Shown here one piece after another: positions 1 to 5,340 of a stretch of DNA of 7,432 bases. Within the stretch, counting starts at the first letter, position 1; each line of letters begins with the position of its first letter. This DNA comes from Promicromonosporaceae bacterium (GTDB lineage: Bacteria > Actinomycetota > Actinomycetes > Actinomycetales > Cellulomonadaceae): NCBI GenBank assembly GCA_009780755.1, contig WQZL01000125.1, positions 1-7,432 of the forward strand, read 5' to 3'. Made by a program: the position numbers and the translations under genes. The notes beneath the pieces were generated by a model. The model did no database searches and was not told where the DNA came from. It saw only the letters and a list, made by a program, of their open reading frames with translations.

Positions 1-1
1 C

Positions 2-40
2 GACAGATTTTCGACCGATGTGCGCCAAATCTCGGTATGG
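2..40 (+). promoter_or_regulatory. Upstream element of cassette 1 (39-nt repeat, copy 1)
   Basis: This stretch matches 1350-1388 at 35 of 39 positions, and each copy lies just upstream of a small secreted-peptide gene. It has short inverted arms, GATTT at 6-10 and AAATC at 27-31, separated by 16 nt, so it could be a regulator-binding site or part of a promoter. Its distance to the peptide start is 77 nt here and 30 nt in copy 2. The repeat itself is seen directly. The regulatory role is inferred, because it is the best conserved non-coding stretch of the two cassettes. It could also simply mark the duplication boundary. Confidence 0.5.
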
Positions 41-41
41 A

Positions 42-50
42 GGGGGGGGG
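42..50 (+). repeat. Homopolymeric tract of nine G
   Basis: Nine consecutive G lie between the conserved upstream element and the first peptide gene. Nothing like it is present at the matching place in cassette 2, where the element is followed almost at once by the peptide gene. Runs this long are prone to slipped-strand length change. If the tract lies inside or next to the promoter it could alter expression of unit 1. The tract is seen directly; any phase variation is inference. Confidence 0.6.
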
Positions 51-92
51 CAACGGGATAGCGTGAGAGGGTTCGCGGGCAAATCGTCCGCT

Positions 93-98
93 TACTAT
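93..98 (+). promoter_or_regulatory. Possible -10 box of cassette 1
   Basis: TACTAT matches four of six positions of the sigma-70 -10 consensus and lies 19 nt before the peptide start codon at 118. The only nearby -35-like hexamer is poor (TTCGCG at 72-77, 15-nt spacing). In cassette 2 the comparable candidate is GATAAC at 1393-1398, with TTGCGC at 1368-1373 and a long 19-nt spacing. Treat this as a weak guess. Confidence 0.2.
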
Positions 99-117
99 CA
101 ACGAAGATTGGAGCATC

Positions 118-474
118 ATGCAAGACACGAAAAAGACCACCAGCAGGCGTCGGATCGCCAAGGTTGCACTAGCGGCAACGATGGCCCTCGGACTAGGTAT
201 TGGCGCCGCCGCCCCCGCCCACGCTGGGGTTATCAGGGTCACCGGTAACCAGAATTGCCTGCCTCCGCTTCACGGCTGGGCTGAGGGGCGCGTACTCGGC
301 GATTGGACGGTTGCTCCTCCCGGTAGTGGAGCCCGTTGGGGGAACAACCCCGGTCCTAACTTTCTCACTGTGCGTGCTTCGACACCGGTTCCAGGTGGAG
401 GTCCCTGGTTCATCATTGCGTCTCGGGGTCTCGCAGTTTCTGCTTCTGGGTGGTCAGGTTGCCACCGAATCTGA
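118..474 (+). CDS. Secreted Gly/Trp-rich two-cysteine peptide (cassette 1)
   Basis: I do not recognise a named family. The 118-aa product has a clear export signal: a basic n-region, a hydrophobic stretch at residues 16-32 and an AHA cleavage site after residue 36. The n-region SRRRIAK (9-15) resembles a twin-arginine motif, although Sec export is equally possible. The predicted mature part of 82 residues contains 15 Gly, five Trp and two Cys, at mature positions 11 and 79, which could form one disulfide. It shares the pattern [VI]-[TS]-G-x3-C-x5-G-W and a C-terminal A-S-G..C with the peptide of cassette 2. Translation probably starts at 118, behind GGAG at 110-113 (spacing 4). Its stop TGA shares one base with the lipoprotein start, so the two genes are probably translationally coupled. 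Size, export signal and neighbouring ABC system are compatible with a bacteriocin-like or signalling peptide; that role is inferred. Confidence 0.75.
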   Translation: MQDTKKTTSRRRIAKVALAATMALGLGIGAAAPAHAGVIRVTGNQNCLPPLHGWAEGRVLGDWTVAPPGSGARWGNNPGPNFLTVRASTPVPGGGPWFIIASRGLAVSASGWSGCHRI

Positions 475-1094
475 TGAAGAGTAGAGCGAAGCGCTTTCTT
501 TGGCTGCGTGTCGCCCTGGCAGGGAGTGCGTTAGCACTTGTTAGTGCTTGTGGGAGTGCATCCTCGTATGAGGAACCAGAAGATACTGCGTCTTTACCCA
601 CGGAGCTAAGCGTGTCTGCCCCCGCTGTAGACTCAAACTACTTCGACGGCACTCCACAGGAATGGATAGAAGCGCATGTGATTTGCCTTGAACGTTACGG
701 GTTGGTGGCAATTCCTGGTGATCCGAATGATAGTCCGTCATTTGAGATTCTTGATTATGATATGCCACGGGAAGAAATGTTCATGTTTGTGCAGTCTTGT
801 CGGGATGAAATCGGTTCGTTACCTGTTACTGAACCGACTGAGGAAAGCGTGATCGAGGCACACGGGTGGCTGATGGGGCAGTATCGTTGCTTCGTTGCTG
901 CCGGTTTCGATATGGAACCGCCCCCATCGCTGGAATCATCTCTCGATCAGGTGGCCAGGGTGGGACTCTTTGTTTTCGATCCTGTCGAGATGGCCTGGGA
1001 TAGTGTTTCTGACGCTCACGGTAACAGTAGCGAATACTCGTGGGATGAGTTGCTGGCCTTGTGCCCGCGTTCCACGGAAGAGTGGCCTCAGTAG
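474..1094 (+). CDS. Four-cysteine lipoprotein (cassette 1)
   Basis: The 206-aa product is a predicted membrane-anchored lipoprotein of unknown function. It has a basic n-region (KSRAKR), a hydrophobic core and a lipobox VSAC with the lipidated Cys at residue 26. An acidic, Ser/Pro-containing linker follows to about residue 55. The folded part holds Cys71, Cys109, Cys139 and Cys197, all conserved in the paralogue at 1658-2260. Two stretches look like related modules, CLERYGL (71-77) and CFVAAGF (139-145), each followed later by another Cys. Two disulfide-linked helical modules are therefore plausible. The frame is open upstream to a GTG at 450, but ATG 474 gives a proper signal peptide and overlaps the peptide stop by one base. 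Strict coupling to the peptide suggests a partner, immunity or receptor role; this is inference. Confidence 0.82.
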   Translation: MKSRAKRFLWLRVALAGSALALVSACGSASSYEEPEDTASLPTELSVSAPAVDSNYFDGTPQEWIEAHVICLERYGLVAIPGDPNDSPSFEILDYDMPREEMFMFVQSCRDEIGSLPVTEPTEESVIEAHGWLMGQYRCFVAAGFDMEPPPSLESSLDQVARVGLFVFDPVEMAWDSVSDAHGNSSEYSWDELLALCPRSTEEWPQ

Positions 1095-1115
1095 TTGGGT
1101 TGGTTCGTCATCTCC

Positions 1116-1140
1116 AGTGGTTGAGCTTGTCGCAACCACT
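1116..1140 (+). terminator. Hairpin after cassette 1
   Basis: A perfect 8-bp stem (AGTGGTTG at 1116-1123 with CAACCACT at 1133-1140) closes a 9-nt loop 21 nt after the lipoprotein stop. Only a short TT follows, so intrinsic termination may be weak. The stem core GTGGTTGAGC is also used by the hairpin after cassette 2, so the hairpin was duplicated with the unit. Confidence 0.55.
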
Positions 1141-1151
1141 TTACCCACCCA

Positions 1152-1257
1152 CGTCATTCTGCGGGAGCGTTAGCGAGTCGCAGAACCCAGAGTTAGCGGT
1201 CGCCGCCGGGTTTAGGTTCTGCGACTGCGCTCGTTCCTTGCTCCGCGCAGAAAGACG
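1152..1257. repeat. Fold-back REP-like palindromic element
   Basis: The whole element folds on itself. CGTCATTCTGCG at 1152-1163 pairs, with one mismatch, with 1246-1257. GGAGC (1164-1168) pairs with GCTCC (1240-1244), and GTCGCAGAACC (1177-1187) pairs perfectly with GGTTCTGCGAC (1215-1225). Each arm is also a hairpin alone, because TTCTGCG and CGCAGAA bound both 1157-1185 and 1217-1252. A small central stem, GCGG (1196-1199) with CCGC (1203-1206), caps it. There is no coding content. This architecture is typical of dispersed palindromic repeats (REP/BIME-like or a short non-autonomous element). It fills most of the 255-nt gap between the cassettes; nothing else is evident there apart from the hairpin. 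Confidence 0.65.
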
Positions 1258-1349
1258 GGGGTAGGCTGTGCGCCTTGATGCAGTGCGGGCGGCTTGTGCG
1301 GGGTGGAGAGGAGATTCGAGCCAGGTTTGCCCGTTTTGCGTCATTTAGT

Positions 1350-1388
1350 GACTGATTTTCGACCGATTTGCGCCAAATCTCAGTACGG
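1350..1388 (+). promoter_or_regulatory. Upstream element of cassette 2 (39-nt repeat, copy 2)
   Basis: This is the second copy of the element at 2-40, with four substitutions. It keeps the GATTT/AAATC arms (1354-1358 and 1375-1379). One difference creates TTGCGC at 1368-1373, a possible -35 box, with GATAAC at 1393-1398 as a possible -10 box at a long spacing. The peptide start follows 30 nt after the element, without the poly-G spacer seen in cassette 1. The regulatory role is inferred from conservation and position. Confidence 0.5.
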
Positions 1389-1418
1389 GTCTGATAACTA
1401 CAAGATTGGATAATGAGC

Positions 1419-1661
1419 ATGGAAAGCAACAAGCGACTTTTTCGACAGCTTAGTGGAATTGTGCTTGCCGGGTCATTGGTTCTAGGTTTGAACGTTACCG
1501 TAGCGCATGCAACGGTAACCCCTGCAATTTCAGGCAGTCGGTCATGTGGGGTCTCGCAGTTTGGCTGGTCGTGCCTTTGTCGGGTTGGGGCATTCCGAAT
1601 TACCGCTGCACATACGATCACAGGTGCAGCTCACGCTTCTGGTTGCCAGGTGGGTCAATGA
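1419..1661 (+). CDS. Secreted four-cysteine peptide (cassette 2)
   Basis: This small secreted peptide has 80 aa from ATG 1419, or 82 aa from ATG 1413. I prefer 1419 because GGA at 1408-1410 is then 8 nt away instead of 2. The signal peptide has a basic start (NKRLFRQ), a hydrophobic core and an AHA cleavage site before TVTPA, leaving a 49-residue mature peptide. Mature Cys positions are 12, 21, 23 and 45. I-S-G-x3-C-x5-G-W (mature 6-19) matches the cassette 1 peptide in spacing, and the final A-S-G-C is also shared, but the rest does not align. Its stop TGA overlaps the lipoprotein start in an ATGA arrangement. The family was not recognised. A small, exported, disulfide-capable peptide beside an ABC system could be bacteriocin-like or a signal; this is inference. 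Confidence 0.7.
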   Translation: MESNKRLFRQLSGIVLAGSLVLGLNVTVAHATVTPAISGSRSCGVSQFGWSCLCRVGAFRITAAHTITGAAHASGCQVGQ

Positions 1662-2260
1662 ATAGGCGGAGGTGGGGTGCGGCTGCGCTGGCTACAGTTT
1701 TGGTCAGCGTTGCTGTGTTGATGGGTTGCAGCGAGCAGGTTTCCTCCGAAGGTGAGGAGGAAACCCCACCCGTTGAATCCTCGGTCGAGCAGCACTACTT
1801 CACGGGCACGATACGTGAATTTGTTGATGCCAGGGCTGCTTGTTTTGAGCGGTATGGGTTACAGGTGACACCGGGTAATCCGAACGACCACCCATACTTC
1901 ACTGTGGACTTCAGCGCGGTAGGGGAGGCGCGATTTGATGAAGTCTCTGCTCACTGTCATGAAGTGATCGGCCACTTTGAGCCGCCGACTCTGAGCGAGG
2001 AAGCTGCGATTGAGTTGTATATCTGGCTCGAGGGGCAGTTCCAATGTTTTGTCGATGCCGGATTCGACATGGAACCGTTGCTTTCTCGTGAGTTGTTTCT
2101 TGATGAGGCAGCTAGGTATGGGCACGCCAGAACCGTCGTTGATCCTGTTGGTCACGCCTGGGAGAGCATCATTGACGCATCCGGCAATAGTGCTACCTAT
2201 CAGTGGGACGAGTTGCTGGCCTTATGCCCGCGTTCCACGGAGGAGTGGCCCAGCGACTAA
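1658..2260 (+). CDS. Four-cysteine lipoprotein (cassette 2)
   Basis: The 200-aa product is a paralogue of the lipoprotein at 474-1094. It has a basic start (MNRRRW), a hydrophobic core and a lipobox LMGC with Cys24, followed by an acidic linker to about residue 44. Cys62, 100, 130 and 190 match the four Cys of the paralogue, with spacings 38, 30 and 60 against 38, 30 and 58. Conserved blocks include CFERYGL (62-68), PGNPND (72-77), GFDMEP (135-140) and WDELLALCPRSTEEWP (183-198). The last block is nearly identical at DNA level as well. The frame extends upstream to 1544, but ATG 1658 gives the lipoprotein signal and overlaps the peptide stop by four bases. The function is unknown; it probably acts on the outer face of the membrane with the co-translated peptide or the transporter. 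Confidence 0.83.
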   Translation: MNRRRWGAAALATVLVSVAVLMGCSEQVSSEGEEETPPVESSVEQHYFTGTIREFVDARAACFERYGLQVTPGNPNDHPYFTVDFSAVGEARFDEVSAHCHEVIGHFEPPTLSEEAAIELYIWLEGQFQCFVDAGFDMEPLLSRELFLDEAARYGHARTVVDPVGHAWESIIDASGNSATYQWDELLALCPRSTEEWPSD

Positions 2261-2286
2261 GCACAGATCGGGTTCTTGCTCTCGTT

Positions 2287-2320
2287 CCCTCCGGTGGTTG
2301 AGCGCTCAACCACCGGAGGG
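2287..2320 (+). terminator. Perfect 34-nt palindrome between cassette 2 and the ABC genes
   Basis: Two 17-nt arms (2287-2303 and 2304-2320) are perfectly complementary around AGCGCT. The transcript would form a very stable stem with a minimal loop, followed by GGTGGGTTTATTA. It lies 26 nt after the lipoprotein stop and 62 nt before the adaptor gene. With only three T after the stem it may act as a partial terminator, lowering transporter expression relative to the peptide and lipoprotein. It shares GTGGTTGAGC with the hairpin at 1116-1140. A perfect palindrome could also be a protein-binding site. Confidence 0.6.
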
Positions 2321-2382
2321 GAGGTGGGTTTATTACTTGATCTTCTGTAGTGTTTGGCGAGAAGCGGAAAGGGCAGCCTCTA

Positions 2383-3447
2383 ATGGTTAAGAGCGGTCGT
2401 AGTCGTCGGGTGGTCTCTGGTGCCACCTGGCTGGTGTTTGCACTGGGTGTGGGGCTGGCCGGGGTGCTGGCCGGACGCGGGTTTGTCGCTGCTGAGGTCG
2501 AGGAGTTCGCCGCTGATCCGGTTACGCATGAGGTGACCGTGGGTTCGGTGGGTCACGTATTGCGCTTTGAGGCGCGTGGCTCATGGCCGATGGCGCCGCT
2601 GGTGAAGTCTGCCCAGGGCGGGGTGGTCACCTCCGTTGATCTGCCCGCGGACGGAATTGTCGATAATGGCGCCCAAATGCTGACGGTGACGTTGCGTCCG
2701 GTGATCGCGCTCGTTGGCGAGGTGCCTGCGTCCCGCGATTTGATGCAGGGCTTACGCGGCCCCGATGTTGAACAGTTGCAGGCGCATCTGGTTGAGCAGG
2801 GGCATCTGGCCATGAATCCTAACGGAGTGTTCAATGCTGCCACCCGGCAGGCGGTGGTGCGGTGGCAGCGGTCGGTTGGGTTTGTCCCGGCGGACGGAAT
2901 GGTTCGGTTCGGGGATGTGGCGTTCATATCGGAGTTGCCTGCTCGCGTGGTGCTTAGCGAAGACGTTGGTGTCGGCGTCACGGTTAGCCCTGGGCAGGCG
3001 TTGATTGAGGGTGCCACGGGCGAGGCTGTGGTGGAGATTGTGACCTTCCCAGACCAGGCGGCGATGATTCCTCAGTCCGAGGAGTTAACGGCGTCGGTAG
3101 CTGGGTATGCGTGGGAAGGACGGTTCGGCCCGTCATGGACGGATGCCGCTGGGCAGGTGCGCATTCCGGTAGCAACAGCCGAGGGTCGGCCAATTTGCGG
3201 CAGCGACTGTGTTCGCGCATTGCCGTTGGGCCGCTCCTCGGTGGTGGCGCTGCAAGTGGTGGTGGTGCCGTATACGCAGGGGCCGGTGGTGCCGGTATCG
3301 GCAATCAGTACCGATCCGAGCGGGCAGCCAATGGTGACCACCAAATCGGGCGAGGTTTTGCCGATCACGGTGGTGGCCGCGCACGGCGGGATGGCCGTGG
3401 TCGATGGCGTGGCGGTGGGTACCCGGATTCAGGTATTCGGCGGCTGA
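2383..3447 (+). CDS. Membrane-anchored peptidoglycan-binding adaptor of ABC transporter
   Basis: The 354-aa product is a HlyD/MacA-like accessory protein. It has a basic N-terminus, one membrane segment at about 15-36 and a large extracytoplasmic part. A PG_binding_1-type domain sits at about 120-175, with LRGPDVEQLQAHL, then G-V-F-N-A-A-T and VRWQ. It occupies the place where HlyD-type adaptors usually carry their helical hairpin, flanked by beta-rich segments such as HEVTVGSVG and the VVPVSAISTD region. In such systems the adaptor joins the permease and guides substrate across the wall or modulates transport; here the PG domain may fix it to peptidoglycan. ATG 2383 follows GGAAAGGG at 2366-2373. 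A GTG at 2350 in the same frame lacks a good ribosome site. The ATPase gene begins two bases after its stop, so this is an operon. Confidence 0.82.
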   Translation: MVKSGRSRRVVSGATWLVFALGVGLAGVLAGRGFVAAEVEEFAADPVTHEVTVGSVGHVLRFEARGSWPMAPLVKSAQGGVVTSVDLPADGIVDNGAQMLTVTLRPVIALVGEVPASRDLMQGLRGPDVEQLQAHLVEQGHLAMNPNGVFNAATRQAVVRWQRSVGFVPADGMVRFGDVAFISELPARVVLSEDVGVGVTVSPGQALIEGATGEAVVEIVTFPDQAAMIPQSEELTASVAGYAWEGRFGPSWTDAAGQVRIPVATAEGRPICGSDCVRALPLGRSSVVALQVVVVPYTQGPVVPVSAISTDPSGQPMVTTKSGEVLPITVVAAHGGMAVVDGVAVGTRIQVFGG

Positions 3448-3449
3448 CA

Positions 3450-4088
3450 ATGAGCCTAGAAGTGCGCGACCTGTCTTTTACTTACCCGCGCGGGCGGGAG
3501 CCAATCTTCACCGATTTATCGGTCGGGTTTCGTTTCGGGGCCACCACCGCGATCACCGGACCCTCTGGTGGAGGTAAGTCCACGTTGCTTTACCTGCTTG
3601 GGTTGCTGCTCCGGCCTTCGGGCGGGCAGGTACTTGAAGATGGAGTTGAGCTATCCGGGCAACCGGATGGGGAGCGCTCGGCTTGGCGGGCATCCCGAGT
3701 GGGGTTCGTTTTCCAGGACGCGATGCTTGACCCGGCTCAAACCATTGTGGAGAACGTTTGCGAGGGCGCGTTCTACTCCGCAAGCAAGGGAGAGAACTGG
3801 GAAGCCCGAGCCAAGGTGATGCTAGAGAAGGCCGGAGTGCTAGCCCGCTTCGATCACCGCCCAGGGGAGATTTCCGGTGGGCAAGCCCAGCGGGTTGCGT
3901 TGTGTCGAGCGCTGCTGAAACGCCCGGCCATCGTGCTGGCAGATGAGCCAACCGGGAATCTGGATTCAGATTCAGCCTCCGTGGTGTGGCAGATGCTGGT
4001 GGATGCCGCGAACGACGGCGCGTGTGTCATCATTGCCACGCATGACAAGGCTCGGGCAGCTTCCTGTGATGAGCAGGTGATCGTATGA
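3450..4088 (+). CDS. ABC transporter ATP-binding protein, MacB/LolD type
   Basis: This 212-aa ATPase powers the neighbouring permease from the cytoplasm. All nucleotide-binding motifs are present: Walker A GPSGGGKST (37-45), Q-loop Q89, signature ISGGQAQR (141-148), Walker B IVLADE (161-166), then PTGNLD (167-172) and the switch His198 in IIATHD. Length and the PTGNLD motif fit the MacB/LolD/FtsE-like group that pairs with FtsX-type permeases. The same frame is open from 3111, but that part overlaps the adaptor gene; ATG 3450, two bases after the adaptor stop, gives the standard N-terminus (LEVRDLSFTY). Its stop overlaps the permease start by four bases. The motifs look intact, so the ATPase should be active. 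Confidence 0.93.
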   Translation: MSLEVRDLSFTYPRGREPIFTDLSVGFRFGATTAITGPSGGGKSTLLYLLGLLLRPSGGQVLEDGVELSGQPDGERSAWRASRVGFVFQDAMLDPAQTIVENVCEGAFYSASKGENWEARAKVMLEKAGVLARFDHRPGEISGGQAQRVALCRALLKRPAIVLADEPTGNLDSDSASVVWQMLVDAANDGACVIIATHDKARAASCDEQVIV

Positions 4089-5209
4089 GCGGCCCAAACT
4101 CCCGGCGGGTGATTCGAGAAGCGATCAACTCGGCAAATCGACGGCCCTGGCGCACCTTGACGGTGGGTCTGGCCGTGCTGGTGATGTGCTTATCGGTGTT
4201 TATCACCACCGGGCAATCTGTCGGGGTTGAACGTCGGGTGCGAGAGCAGATGGAATCCGAATCCGCTCGCTTGATCTCGATTACCTGGCGAGTGATGGAT
4301 GGCGGCATCGACCCGTCCGCCGTTGAACGCATCAACACGCTTACCGGTGTTGAATGGGCGCTAGGCCGTTCCCCAGCCCTCGACTTGACCAACTATGGCC
4401 TTCATGGCGGGAACCCTTGCCCGGCCGTAGCGGTAGTCGGAGAACTGCCGCCGCAAGCAATTGGTGTCACTACCGGCCGCGCCGCCCTAGCGGGAGAGGC
4501 GATGGTGACCGCCGCCGCGGCAAACTGTCTCGGATTGATGCAGCCCGCCGGTACCGTAACCCCGGCCAGCGCTCGACAAACCGTAGTTACCGAACCCGTC
4601 TTCGCCGTTGTCGGTGGCCTTGACGTTGGGGAGGCTCTTGCTCAAATCGCGAACTTCACCTTCTTGCGTACCAATGAGCCGGTGTCCTTGGTGGAAATCT
4701 TCATCCAAGCAGACGAAGCCCGCAACATCCCAGCCATCACCGAGGCCGCCCTGCGCCTAACCGGTGTCCCCGATTTGATCGATCTGTCCGTTACCTCATC
4801 TGAGGCAATGCTTGAACTCAACGCGATCCTGGAACGAGAACTTGCCGCCAATTCTCGGATCATCGCCGCCGTTGTACTCGCCGCCGGTATGGGCTTCACC
4901 GGTCTAGCGCTCGCCCTATCCGTTGGCGCTCAACGCCGTGATTTCGGTCGTCGTCGCGCTCTGGGCGCTTCTCGTTCTCTGCTGATGAGCCTGGTACTCC
5001 TTGAAGGCGCCATCCCCGCCCTGCTGGGCGCCATTGCTGGCACCAGCATTGGCATCATCACCTTGGCCCTGCTTCATGACGTAACTCCTGACCTAGCCTT
5101 CGCCCTCTCCGTGCCCGCCCTAGCCCTCATCGCCGTCCTCATCGCCTCCATTCCCGCCGCCCTCACTGCCGCCTATCGCGACCCTGTTGCCATTCTCCGC
5201 GTTCCGTAA
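4085..5209 (+). CDS. FtsX/MacB-type ABC transporter permease
   Basis: The 374-aa membrane subunit has the usual MacB/FtsX layout. There is one membrane segment near the N-terminus (about 22-42), a large extracytoplasmic domain (about 45-255) and three membrane segments at the C-terminus (about 258-280, 297-322 and 332-358). The cytoplasmic loop AQRRDFGRRRALGASR (about 281-296) and the terminal A-A-Y-R-D-P-V-A-I-L-R are typical of FtsX-domain permeases. MacB-type machines work by mechanotransmission, moving or sensing substrates outside the membrane rather than passing them through a channel. ATG 4085 overlaps the ATPase stop (ATGA), which implies coupling. One permease gene and one ATPase gene suggest a dimer of each. 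The substrate is unknown; the upstream secreted peptides are the obvious candidates. Confidence 0.9.
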   Translation: MSGPNSRRVIREAINSANRRPWRTLTVGLAVLVMCLSVFITTGQSVGVERRVREQMESESARLISITWRVMDGGIDPSAVERINTLTGVEWALGRSPALDLTNYGLHGGNPCPAVAVVGELPPQAIGVTTGRAALAGEAMVTAAAANCLGLMQPAGTVTPASARQTVVTEPVFAVVGGLDVGEALAQIANFTFLRTNEPVSLVEIFIQADEARNIPAITEAALRLTGVPDLIDLSVTSSEAMLELNAILERELAANSRIIAAVVLAAGMGFTGLALALSVGAQRRDFGRRRALGASRSLLMSLVLLEGAIPALLGAIAGTSIGIITLALLHDVTPDLAFALSVPALALIAVLIASIPAALTAAYRDPVAILRVP

Positions 5210-5244
5210 AGCTCACTAAATCACGTAAGTGCAGGTTTCAGCTC

Positions 5245-5273
5245 TTGCGTATTGAACGAGCGTCCTGTATGAT
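5245..5273 (+). promoter_or_regulatory. Promoter of the HNH gene
   Basis: TTGCGT (5245-5250) and TATGAT (5268-5273) are separated by 17 nt. The -10 box matches five of six consensus bases and the -35 box three of six. It lies in the gap after the permease and 67 nt before the HNH start, so the HNH gene probably has its own transcript. The position also argues against a longer coding frame starting here. No convincing terminator was seen between 5210 and 5244. Confidence 0.5.
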
Positions 5274-5328
5274 TGAAGTAGAAGACCACGGCGACAAACA
5301 TGTCAAGTGTGGAGCTATTTGCATCGTG

Positions 5329-5334
5329 AGGAGG
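5329..5334 (+). promoter_or_regulatory. Strong Shine-Dalgarno of the HNH gene
   Basis: AGGAGG ends six bases before ATG 5341. It is the best ribosome site in the window and fixes the start of the HNH gene, ruling out the in-frame TTG at 5245. Confidence 0.8.
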
Positions 5335-5340
5335 TGTGAA

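Noticed and set aside
1141..1349. tRNA or structured RNA gene in the inter-cassette gap
   Set aside because: The fold is a simple symmetrical palindrome with repeated heptamers, without tRNA arms or a conserved TTC loop; a REP-like repeat explains it better.
1193..1621. Minus-strand open frame over the gap between the cassettes
   Set aside because: It runs through the fold-back repeat and antisense to peptide 2; its codon pattern and composition are not coding-like.
118..1661. Assignment of the small peptides to the lactococcin 972 family
   Set aside because: Peptide size and ABC neighbours are reminiscent, but the mature sequences lack the family's typical N-terminal GGTW-like motif, and no large bacteriocin-associated membrane protein is present. 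No family name was given.
3111..3449. Open frame continuous with the ATPase gene upstream of 3450
   Set aside because: It overlaps the adaptor gene, is low-complexity Gly/Arg-rich, and the ATPase family begins at the ATG at 3450.
5245..5340. Longer N-terminus of the HNH protein from TTG 5245
   Set aside because: The region holds promoter boxes and a strong AGGAGG before ATG 5341, and the extra residues do not look like the family.
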